Shown here one piece after another: positions 21,046 to 31,775 of a stretch of DNA of 64,000 nucleotides. The position numbers and the translations under genes were made by a program. Source of the stretch: Cylicocyclus nassatus (lineage: Eukaryota; Nematoda; Chromadorea; Rhabditida; Strongylidae); contig CATQJL010000112.1 of assembly GCA_958299035.1 (NCBI GenBank), positions 54,479,140 through 54,543,139 on the forward strand. Direction: 5' to 3'. The notes under the pieces were generated by a model that was given only the letters and a program-made list of their open reading frames with translations, was not told the DNA's origin and did not search any database. Within the stretch, counting starts at the first letter, position 1, and each line of letters begins with the position of its first letter.

Positions 21046-24000
21046 TTATGAGTTTCATTTAAAAAACGTTCGCGCTTGATGAACATTGTGTGCAACCGCG
21101 TTCTCAACCATCCTAGTCACAGAATAGAACTCTTCAACCTAGTGCAGTTACACAAATCTGGTGCTGGAAAGAGGGCCGCTGAGTTTAACTGCATGACTAC
21201 GAAATCGTATAGTTGTGATATTGAAAAAATGGTTGATTGACAGTTTTGCTGCAAATTCGCGCTAGCTAGCATTAATCCCCTTGCCCCTCCCCGATAAATC
21301 GCCTTTTCTGGACCGTAGATCGTCGTACTGAGAACCAGTCCCAGCACGCTATTCAGCACTCCAGCTGACCTCGTCCGACATGACATCTGGCGATCGTTCT
21401 CACCCTCATTGTTCTCGTATATAATGGACCCAGTTGCTGAAGTCAATTTATCTATTCACACCTTGCGCGCGGTATCGATTGTTAGTGTGTGGATAGCACA
21501 GCTGAGCTGGCTGGCAGCAATTGCTTGTTTGCTCATACTATACGATGTGTAGATATAAACTGTGTAAATAACCCTGCCTCAATTTTCGATTTGTTTTGGG
21601 ACATCTGGGATGCTCGCACTCTGGACAGAGCGTGTCATTATCTGGCTGCATTTATAGTCTAGACATCTGTTTCTCGATTTGTGCATTTGCACAGTTACGA
21701 ACAGTTTCGTATATCAGCGCCCTCTGTTTGACGCCCTGCCTTTCATTCTTTTTGCGCTTGACATTGATCAAAAGAACGGAGCAACAACACATCCTTATTC
21801 TATTCGGCAGGCTCATATGCTCTGCTTGCATGCGCAAATGTGCAATTTTGCGTGCTGATTATAAGAAACGGTTTTTCCTGCAGGCTCAAGTACTTAGAGT
21901 CAATTAAGATTACGTGTCGAATGTTTTCTCTTTATGAAAAATTGAGTGAGAGCGATCTCTCCTTTTCTTGCTTGTTTGCTCACTTGATATACATGACCAT
22001 ATTTACCAAAGTTTTTTTGTTTGAACTCTCGAATAATGCCACTTACCTTTCCACATTCAAGCATGTAGTTTTTATTGGTCTTTCTTGACTCGAATCTTAA
22101 GAGCCTTTCGAAAACCCGTGCTCAACTCTTAGGTTGCACTAATGACTAAAAGTCTCTATCGTCATAAGGTTTCGATCGAGCTAACTCAAACAGTCATCTT
22201 CGATTTAAAAATAAGAACGAGTTTATACTTGCGCTTCAACGCGTTCTGCATAATTAACTACTTAAAATCAAGAGAACATGTTCTTGTTAGACAACGTGTG
22301 CAACAGCGCTTTGAGTAATAAATCACAGAATAGATGATATCTGGCTCAGCTGTGTAAATCAATTATATGAATTTCACAATAGAGATTATTTTACTGTCAT
22401 TGAATAATAGAGTTTTTGAGCAGGTCTAGCATTCAATATATGAAACAAAATTTTGTTAGTAGGCGTTCTTTGATACTGGGCCAAGTGCCACGTCATTGTA
22501 TTATAGTAATTTATCAGTACGAGATAAATGAACAAATGTCCTTCGTAATTCTCTTAATTCTCTTAGTCTTGGCGTAGGCCCACGGAATTCTGCACATTTT
22601 TGATGACGTCATCTCGGTCGCAATTACACATCATAGCATTGATGAGAATGTAGTCTGTAAGAGGCATGGCAGTTCAATAGGACATTCCAAATTTAGTGCA
22701 TGAGTAATCATGTCATTTCTATTTAATTGGGCTGAGGCCAGGTAAGGTGAGGTAAGAATGCACTTTCATCGTACTCCTTGTGCTCGTAATTTCGATGGTG
22801 AGTCGGTCCCCCTTGCCACAGCAGCAGTCCATTTTTTTTACACAAGACCAGAGATGATCTTTTGTTTTTGAACATCGCCAGACGGGCAGTTTTCTCATCG
22901 ATCTGAGACGGTCCATTCATCATTTGTTCCCAGCGTAGTAAACGCGACGCAGATGGTCCGGCGCGGTTCGCTTCCGCTTTTCGCATTATGAATGCGTTGA
23001 ATGGGATGGGACTCGCTCGCCCTCTCACCCGTCGTCACTTTCCCCTCCCCCGTGCTGATCAATTTCACACTTCGTGTTTATCACATGACGTGTGCGACTT
23101 TTCAAAGATTTGTTTGAAAACACTGCATATTTTGATGTGAACATTGTATTTGCAATGGTTCAAGTCATTTTAAGGCCTTTGAATTCATTGCCAGCTAGAG
23201 CTTCTCTGCAGCCCATCGTGGAATTGTAAAGTGCCGCTTTTTATTTATTTGATTCATCTATTTATGCAAAAGTCGTCGAAAATGGTAATAGCTTACTTGC
23301 ATATCATTTACTCGCACAAATTTTCTTGCAAATCTTTTCACTAATTCATTCTCTCTAACAAGTAATGCTTCAACCAACTTATCTAACTACTTCCACAGAA
23401 CCAGCTAGTCGTGATCCAGTGCTATGGAACTATGTTTTGTTTTGCTTTTCTCATGTTACACTAGTGTTGTTTTTGCATTTACCTCGCCGCGTTCAATTTC
23501 GCGCTCTAGTCGTAATCTGCGCATTCATGCAAATTCTCTTTCCTCGCCATTCGAATTCATTCCGACTCCTCGGCAGGTCGGCTCTTTCTATACTGCTGAA
23601 ATTCGATCACATTCTGTTGTACTGGTGGGTTATCGGATTCTACATTTCTTTATGCTTACATAAGAATTTACATGGGGAAGCAGCGGTCGTTTGGTTGCTA
23701 ATCATCTCCCTCACTGAACGTTTATCCTTCGTTGTTCGCGTTAGTATGCTTTTTAATCAAGTGAATGCTCGAGTGTTCGAATTTTGTTCTCGGGAGTGAT
23801 AGAACCATTGATTATAATTTGGCTTCACATGGAGTCCGTGTTTGATTTCCGTCTGTGATTTGTAATAACTGCGCATGCAGACATACGTAAACTTACCAGT
23901 TTTCGCTGATGATCTAGTTTTTCCATTGTTCATGGTTCAAACACAGTGAAAGAAACAAAGATGATGTGTTTTTACACTTAAAATCATGTTTTCCTCAACG

Positions 24001-24222
24001 AAAGCCTTTGATCAGACTGAAATGTCTATTTGAGAACTGTACCATCAGCAGGAAAGATTCATTTTGCACTGGTGATTGCACTTGCATCAGGTCAGTTACG
24101 TGAAGTAGTAATACATTAGATCTGATGCTGTCGTTCTTTGTAAAAATCAGACCGATTTAGAGAAGTCATTATTCATGATTCATCTTTGAGTCGTTCTTTT
24201 TAGCTCTTCGTGTCAGCATAGA
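21046..24222. other. Intergenic DNA, no supported gene
   Basis: Contains frames of 60-144 codons with nematode-like AT bias but no splice-supported structure. A CpG-rich patch at 22910-23060 might be a promoter or a first exon on the minus strand, with frames starting MNGPSQIDEKTARLAMF; no downstream exon was found. The palindrome TGTGCATTTGCACA lies at 21680-21693. Confidence 0.4.
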
Positions 24223-26048
24223 GACCGGCCCATACTATCCCAGCAGGACAGAACAGATTTCGCAGTCGTTGCGCCGTTTGCTACAGACCCCTACCGCGCC
24301 CAACAGGTTGTTCGTGGCGGGACCGCGTTAAACTCACTGGCTTCGAAGCCGAGTTAGTCACGTCGTCCTTGATTTTAAACTGCGCGCACTTATTGCCAAG
24401 GATTTGAACCTGTGGTTTACTCGACAAAGCACTAGGATCGATACTTCAAGTATTTTGAAGAAGGGAAAATACGCATTTCAAACCACTTTGCATTTCACCG
24501 TAGTTGCCCTAAGCTCAACTGATTACTGGAAATTACTGTCTTTTCCCATCAAGTGTGGATTAGATCAGTCAAGGGTTTCGATATATCATACATAGAAACT
24601 GAGAACCTATTTAGGTGGGTGATACTTCTCGGAAATCAAAAAAAAGCTGTTATTCTGTTTATTTTCTATTTGAAGCATCTTGCGGAAACTGGTGCTGGTA
24701 AAAGCCAAGAATGAATGTCGCACTAAGGATGTTCGGAGTTTTGCCCTTCTTGATGAGTTGTTGAGCTGCATAACATCACCTTGATAGGTGTTGAAAGCTA
24801 CATTTTACCATATAACCTAGTATAGTTTACCTATTGTCTTGTTCATGGAAGAGTGACGACATGAATTTGGATTTTACACCATGTATAACTTTGAGAACTC
24901 AAGATAGTGAGACAATTCAACTATTGCTGAGGTCTTCCCATCCATTGACGCTGAGCTCATGCCAAAGTAAAGTCTAACGCAACAGCTTTAGAAAGTGTAT
25001 GCGTTCGTAGCAAAGCGAAGGCCGCTATTTGCTGGCAGGACCATCGCGCACTCACGAACTTCAAAAAGAACCTGCGATGCTGTCTGCAGCACTTACATTA
25101 TAAACGTATTGCGACTACAAAAGGTGTTGGTGTCCTCTTTTACTTTCTTTAATCTTACTAATCGCATAAAGTGGTCTTGGAGTTGATATGATGTGTTGCT
25201 GATCCTCTGGATCGTAGATATAACACATCGATTCAAGTTACACTCACTGAGTAGTAGCCGGTAGGTAGTACACTGACTAGCTGGCATCGTCAGTGTCAGA
25301 GCTTATGATAGGATTTCTGTTTCTCTGAGGAACTGAAGTGAATGAAGGTGAGAAATATGGATAATCATATTTACGTTTCATTAGTCACTCATTTATCACA
25401 ACTGAAGGGACTGAAACAAAAAAAAACAGCATTCGCAAGATGGCGAAAACTCAGACTAGAAGAATGGAGTGACCGGAATATAAGTCTTGGGGAGCCTTCA
25501 TTGAAACATTGATATGCTCGCTATCCTAGTAGAAGCCTTGAAAGAGAAAAAGAACGATGATCCAGGGCTGAAAGTAAGAGAAAAAACAAAGCAACTACGA
25601 ATATACCAATTTAGACAACGGTTTTGAAACCAATAGACTCAGAATCTGTATGATACATCAACCTGTGTTAGGTGCGAAAAAACTGCTCATCTCCTGACGT
25701 CCTTGTAGTTCTTGTACGCCCACCTCGGACAAGAACTGCTTTGCATTAGGGTTATTTTGAAGTTCGCAGGTACGCTGGTCCCGCCACGAACACCCTGTTG
25801 GGCGCGGTGGGGGTACTGCAGCAAACGGTGCAACGACTGCGAAATCTGTTCTGTCCCAGCAGGTGATTTGCGTTTCCTGTCAATCCTACAATTCCTATGA
25901 TTCTTCGGCTGCCGATGTGCCGCACTACGGATCGCTCTGCGAAATTCCATATACATTGTTTTCTTCGCAATATACATTGTTACGGGAGCCGCAGCAATCA
26001 CGAGAATCGCAGAGATTGCAGGAATCACAGGAATAGTATGGCCGGTCC
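24223..26048. mobile_element. 1.8-kb inverted-arm element, family D copy 2
   Basis: Left arm about 24223-24345 starts GAGACCGGCCCATACTATCC; right arm about 25764-26048 ends with GGAATAGTATGGCCGGTCC. Shared inverted blocks include CAGCAGGACAGAACAGATTT and GTTCGTGGCGGGACC with their complements. The right arm has the GGAATCACA-type short units seen in copy 1. The 1.4-kb middle shows no transposase. TA dinucleotides flank both ends. Confidence 0.65.
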
Positions 26049-26115
26049 TATAGATTTCTGCCGTTGATCTTATATAGATATATTTGGAATCAACTCTTGT
26101 TTTCAGAAACACATA

Positions 26116-26216
26116 CTATATTTGATTCACTTGATCTAGTTGATCCTTCGGTATTTCTCGAATCAGCGAACTGACCAATAGAGTAGTTTTAGTAGTGGAT
26201 CAACTGGATCAAGTAT
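26116..26216. repeat. Short inverted repeat with GATCCACTTGATC-type units
   Basis: TTGATTCACTTGATCTAGTTGATCC at the left is matched by GGATCAACTGGATCAAG at the right. Related units occur in the palindromic element at 50540-50845. Confidence 0.4.
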
Positions 26217-26627
26217 GGCGTGTGTCAGGTTGGGGGGGGGGGGGGAATTCTGGTTGTTTAGTAATCTATGCTAGATGAAAAATTGACGTAAAAGTTGAAC
26301 AAAGATTGTAAAAGTCTATAGACCCCACAATGCTTTACTAAACAATTCCTATTGGTCAGTCAGTCGCCCTTGCACTTTGTATATTGTAAACTGGTCTTAT
26401 GAGACAGGATTTGTGTATATATCGTGTTTCGAACATGTGTCCAACTATTAGTGGTTTTTCTTTTTTGCTTTTCTGCTTTTCATTAAATCTGCATGCAATG
26501 AGCGAATATCATTGAAATTCCTCAGAATTCTTTAGCGTCATCGTTTAATCGATCATTTGATCGGAATGGTCGCATGTTCTCGCATATTTTCCGCTTCGCT
26601 CGATTGTCATCATAAGCAACACGATCA

Positions 26628-26637
26628 CTTCTTTCAG
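26628..26637 (+). promoter_or_regulatory. Splice (probably trans-splice) acceptor before the LAPTM-like start codon
   Basis: The acceptor acttctttcag ends at 26637, ten bases before the ATG at 26648. In nematodes an acceptor this close to the ATG with no upstream exon usually receives a spliced leader. A 5'UTR intron cannot be excluded. Confidence 0.5.
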
Positions 26638-26647
26638 AGCAAGCGAG

Positions 26648-28735
26648 ATGCCGATTCCGATGCCAAAACCACAATCGCAGCATCGTCACCATCGTGTGGA
26701 TGCGTTGTGGGACAGCAATGCTGACAAATATCGTGTTGCTTGTCGATCAGTGCATGTTATGAGGGTGAGTGGATCAGTTTTTATATTAAACTTATTCCGT
26801 TTTTTTCATTGAGTTTACCAAACTGCACTTTTTGGGCGGGAAAATCATTATTTTTTAGCATCGTTGCGCGTTCTGCATAATCCAATACATGCGCCAGCAT
26901 TATTGTCTGTCGGTATAACATTAGTTTGTTTACGAGGTTTTCTGTCTGAACCGACATTTTTGTTACGCTGAAGCTCTGCGATTTACCTTTCATTGGTCGC
27001 TACTAATGTGAACAGCTCTGATATAATAAATGGATAACAATGTGATGGTATACGGAATATTTTTGCGCAATGGCGCTAGAGAGGCAAAATGTCATGCTTT
27101 TGTTTGTTTTTTCATAGTGATATGTGTTTAGGCTACATCATAAATGTTAGTAAATAATTTGTTCGAGAGCGAACTTTGAATTTTTTTTTTTGCACAGAGA
27201 ACCTCCGTAATTATCTTGGCACATAAACATTTTATTTGGAGACGTGAGTTGTTGTTAAGCGAAAGTGACAATTATTAAGTTTTTTTTGGAAATACAAAAG
27301 ATTTTGACATGACCTTGCTGATTAGTTGTAGCAATTCGCTTCGAAGCGATGTGGTGTAAGGTCCTGTGGTGTAGTGGTTATCACGTCTGCTTTACACGCA
27401 GAAGGCCGCCGGTTCGATCCCGGCCAGGACCTACCTTTTGCTGTGACGATCAAAAATCCCTTGCATATTTTGCGTTTGTTCCATTCTTTTCACAATAGCA
27501 AGGGGACTATAGATATCGGGACTGAATTTTCTCAAGTTTCAATGATGTTTGATTTCAAATTTCATCTTGTTAATAAAAAAGTGTCATTTTGATTTTTTTT
27601 GACAATAATTACGAATCTCATCAAGCATTTGCAGGCGACCCAGTTCATCGGATATGGCCAGCTTCTCGTCATTGGATTATTCACTATCACACTGCTTTTC
27701 TTCTATGGAAAACAGTTGAATGTAGGTTCTCCCTTTTGTGGCATATAAATGTTCTCACTTCGCATACTTCTACTCTTCCTTTTTCCCAGGGAGGACTTCC
27801 AGCTGATCACTGGCTCGCTAATGCTGGTGGACGTTATATCACGTCTCTTCTCACTGCAGTTTCCCTCCAATTATCTCTGGTAAGTTACTTAGTTTGTTAG
27901 ATTTCTTTTTTGCCTTGATCATCTTTTCATTTTTAGGTACTGATGATGCTTCATGGAGTTCGCTCTCAGAGACGATCATTCTTGCTTCCATTCATCATCT
28001 TCGCTTCCTTTGCCGTCTTCCTCGCATTCATCCAGGTATGGTAGATACACTTTATTTTATACAATCATCCATTAGGTATGATCTCGAAAGCAGCCACTCC
28101 TTCAAATTGGAGACATTTTTTGGTTTGTCTTTGTAAATTTGTAAAATCTTGAAAAATAATAACTAAAGATGTGTGCGATGCATTCATATCTCCTAGTCAA
28201 CAAATCATTGTTTTTTTTTCTTACAAGGGTATGAGCATTTATTGAGTACGCTCTTTCATGAACCTGTTTCCAAACAGTTATTTTATGTTATCAAATCTGC
28301 CTGTCAGATGTATTCACACAATGCAGAGTTCACTATGATTTCATAATTTGGATTTTTTTTAGTAGTGATGAGATCAAAGTTTGATTCTGAAAACTACGAG
28401 GAAGGTTGTTTTCAGGTGTCATCTGATCTCGTAGCAGCTTCGCAGTCGCGTGTTGGGGCCTCATCTGGCCCACAGCTTCTGAGCCACGTTATCGGAATGT
28501 GCGTCCATGTCTGGTGCGTTGCTGTCGTCTGGCGCTGCTACTGCTACCTCGGTGATAAGAAGGTCAGAATTATTTCGGTTGTGTTGATTGAACCGTAGTT
28601 TATTCTTTCTTCTTCCAGGTAGCGGAACATATTGGCGAACAACTCCAAGCCACATCCTTGGCCTTCGCCTATGAATACACTCAGCCACCACCATATGCCG
28701 ATACTATCGAGAAAAGTCCTTTGACGATCGCTTAG
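26648..28735 (+). CDS. LAPTM-like four-transmembrane lysosomal protein, six exons
   Basis: Exons 26648-26764, 27635-27721, 27790-27879, 27937-28035, 28416-28562 and 28619-28735 all join in phase 0 with GT-AG introns and give 218 residues. The N-terminus is short and His-rich (QHRHH near residue 12). Four hydrophobic segments lie at about 43-64, 84-106, 112-133 and 152-176. The last is Cys/Trp-rich (WRCYCYL). The cytosolic tail has PPPY at 203-206, a ligand for WW domains of NEDD4-type ubiquitin ligases. Topology, length and the PPxY tail match the LAPTM4/5 group of late endosomal and lysosomal proteins (human members 230-260 residues), which sort cargo and recruit NEDD4. The tail has one PPxY instead of two or three. 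Intron 1 (870 bp) contains a tRNA-Val gene. A likely poly(A) signal AATAAA is at 29243-29248. The gene converges on tom-1. Exon structure is nearly certain; the family call is good, the exact orthologue unknown. Confidence 0.85.
27360..27432 (+). tRNA. tRNA-Val (anticodon UAC)
   Basis: The full cloverleaf can be drawn: acceptor GGTCCTG with CAGGACC, D stem GTG/CAC, anticodon stem TCTGC/GCAGA around loop TTTACAC (anticodon TAC), T stem GCCGG/CCGGC around TTCGATC. Internal promoter boxes GTGGTGTAGTGG (A) and GGTTCGATCCC (B) are intact, there is no intron, and TTTT follows within about six bases as a Pol III terminator. It lies in sense orientation within intron 1 of the LAPTM-like gene. Confidence 0.97.
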
Positions 28736-29783
28736 AGTTTTACGAGCTGTTTACGAAAAGCTTTGGTAATTCTTGTTTGACTTAGAAATGTGGACAACGG
28801 GACCAATGCTTACTTTATTCCTTTGTTTTCGATTAATTTGGAAGCTTTTGATATTGGTTCTCCACACAAGTAATGGTCTTGATCTTAGCTTTTGAAGGAA
28901 TACAGATACATCAGTCGTGTTCTCAGTCGTGTGTCTCTCATTCTCTCTGCTTTTGAGATCATACCCCGCAAACCTCCGGGTTTTCTGCTTCATATGTATT
29001 GTAGCTGTATTATTTTTTATTACATCACTGAACAAAATACCTACTGAGGCATATATCTGTCCTGTAATCATGTTTTGTGTTTGGTTTTCTTTTATTCGCA
29101 AAGACAGTATCGATCGAGAGTAGTGAACATCTTCTTGATACTATCGTGTGTAAGTGTCGTGTTTTGTGTCTCTAGATGTTCCTTCTTGTATCATACTGTT
29201 ATCGTCGAACAAGCAGTGTACAAATTTTAATGATACAGTTGTAATAAACTCTGTTATAATGTAGTTATGTGAATGAATCGATAACATAATATAGAAAGGT
29301 AGTGCCGATGATGGTCATCTGGGAAAACTTCTTCCTCCTAGCCTGCTAAGGGAGGCCAAATCTACAAGGGGGGGGGGGGGTGGGAATTGTGTCTCATAGA
29401 CCAAAAAATATCACATTAATAGGGTGTACTAGAACGCATGTGCCACAGCCGTGAAACTCTAACCTCCTGATAAAGAATGTATGATACACACATTGACAGA
29501 ATATGGAATGAGAAATAGGAACAAGCGAAAACAAAAATAAAAAGCTCAGCCCCGTTATAGTTTGTGTTGTTTTCACTTATGGAAAACTGCAAATACTATA
29601 TAGCATATATATGTCCAAAGGAATTATTGAGAATTCAAGGAAGACTTGACAGCGATTCAACAATTCTTATGGCAAATCAAGAAATAAGGTAAAAAATCAG
29701 GGCCACCCACAAATAATAGATAGATCTAGTCATACTACGCGTCATCTGACGCAAGGATACGTCACCAAGTGCAAAAACCGCCA
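28736..29783. other. Convergent 3' intergenic region
   Basis: Between the stops of the LAPTM-like gene and tom-1. It holds both 3'UTRs and a 13-base G tract at 29368-29380; no additional gene is seen. I did not find a canonical AATAAA for tom-1 on the minus strand. Confidence 0.5.
29243..29248 (+). terminator. Putative poly(A) signal of the LAPTM-like gene
   Basis: AATAAA about 0.5 kb after the stop at 28733-28735, before the convergent tom-1 gene. No nearer canonical hexamer was noticed. Confidence 0.4.
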
Positions 29784-31775
29784 TTAAAAGTTGTACCATT
29801 TTTTCTTCTCCAATTTTTCCACTAGTTTACCAGTTCGCTGTGACAAGTTCATTGCAGTGTTTCGCAGATTTTCGGTGGCATCAACCGTTGCGTTCAATTT
29901 CTCACCACGTTCTGATATTCCCTGAAATAGGCTCACATCAGCTCAGATTCTGAGAAATACATTCAGGGGCTTGATCTATCAGTCTCCATATCTCTGACTG
30001 GGTGTTGTCTCACTGTTGAAGGCAGCATCCAGGCAAGTCTGGACACAGGGGGATTATACGTAGAAAGTAATTTTGGGGCACTAAGGCATTACTCAACCGA
30101 CAGCTCAATTAGTGCTCTAACGGCTGAGATATTCTTGTCGAAACCAGACCCCGGGATCGTATTCGTATGGATTCATGGCGCAACCCATCAGTTTCGCACG
30201 AGCATCACGCGTTGCGCCATGGATCCATACGAAATACGATCTTAGGGTCCAGTTTCCAGGGGAATATCTCAGCCGTTAGGGCACCTTCCTGAGCTGCCGG
30301 TTGGGCAGTGCCTTAGGGCCCCAAAATTACTTTCCACATTAAATCCCCTTATGTCCAGATTTGCCTGGACGCTGCTTTTAACGGCATTGTCCATCTAAAT
30401 TGAAGGTGATAAGATTTTGATGCTATACTATAGCGATGGTTCTAATTAGATAATCGCGCAAGCCTCGCTGCAAAAAATGGTCCAATGCAAAAAAACCGAG
30501 AAGCTGGAATTGGCCGCGCTAGCTGCGCCCATCATTTTGAAGATAACAAACCAAAACATCGGCTCTTTGTATCCAGAACTGTCATAGACCCTGTCTTTCT
30601 TTAATCATCGAATTTGCTAGCTTTTTGTCCCCCCCCCCCCACCCGGAGCCCGATTTCAGACTTCACAGACCAGCTACATTGGGCGGTGCTACCGTGGCCG
30701 CTTTTACCTTCCTGATTTTCTCGCTTCGAAATTCACCTTCTGCAGCGCGACTTGGCGACTGCTTAGTTAGAGGGCCCCGCTATTACATAACATCAAAACC
30801 TCGTCACCCTCAGTTTGGGAGGACGGTGCTTTGAAGGCAAGGACAAACGCCTGATCAAGCCATGTGTGCTCGTCCTCAAAAGTAAAACAGCACCCGCTAA
30901 GATCGGAAACTGATAAATAGGTTGCTCCCAATTGTCCAAAAATTACTTGTAACGCCATAGCAGCTGCTTGCCCAGCAGATACTCCACCAGCTTGAGCTCT
31001 TTCCATGTTCACCGATGGTCCCGGGATTGTTCGTCCCACAGTTCGTGTAGCTCCTCCGCCTACTCCACCGCTGGTTTTCTCTCGATCCGAAACTAAAAAC
31101 ATGGGCATTGAGCCAATTTGAAATCTTGTCAAGATTACGAAATTTTGTACTATAAACACTTCTACTAGATTAATCTGCTTTGTTGCACTCTAATTTTTTC
31201 ACTCCGAAGAATCCAGAAACCCATGTTTGGAGTATTTTTGCTTTGGATGGATGAATCACGAGAGGCGATCTGTGAAACCATGATTACTTCTACCATTTTC
31301 CCAGACTAAATGGCCCCTCTTCAAGGCAAAAGATTTCTAGAGAATAAAATTAAGAAATTCACTCGGTCCACTGGGAAAAAGGCATAGAACAAATTTTATG
31401 TTCAAATTTGTTTCATTCATCGCAGCTTTCTAAAATAAATATTAGTTATCTCAACTACGTTTCATTAGACAAACTCCCAGATCTGGGACGAAGACCACAG
31501 ATGCGCTGATACATTTCTTGGAAACAAAGGAAGCAAACACGATACCTAATTTATTACATTGATTCTAGCAAACAAAGCTCAAGGTCATCATGCACAAATC
31601 TCCAAACTGGTCCTGCCTCATAAAAAGGGGAAAAACTGCAAAAACAGCCCGAAAGAAAAAAAAACTGGAAGAAATATTACGAATAGGCTTTACCTTTTGC
31701 CTTTTTAGTCTTCTTACTTGCTTTCTTATCCAATGGCATTTTAAGGAGAATAAGTTCGAAGATGACGTAAACCAG
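29784..31775 (-). CDS. tom-1: tom-1 exons 31-33: tail and R-SNARE motif
   Basis: Exon 33 (29921-29784) encodes GISERGEKLNATVDATENLR and on to KKWYNF-stop: an R-SNARE-like coiled coil, the Arg of ISERGEKL being the expected ionic zero-layer residue (about residue 1158). Exon 32 (31092-30947) encodes SDREKTSGG...RTIPGPSVNMERAQ, matching the family's LDREEL...HIPGPGGIE segment. Exon 31 (31775-31694) is tentative: it is the only splice-bounded, phase-compatible piece I found between SFLK and SDREK, and gives a hydrophobic stretch then a Lys-rich one (KKASKKTKKAK). The family has FFKGLFGG there, so a different, shorter exon in the 4-kb intron is possible. Confidence 0.8.

Noticed and set aside
23365..23799. 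144-codon plus-strand frame, hydrophobic
   Set aside because: AT-driven Phe/Leu-rich composition, an overlapping frame of similar quality on the same strand, and no splice or start context.
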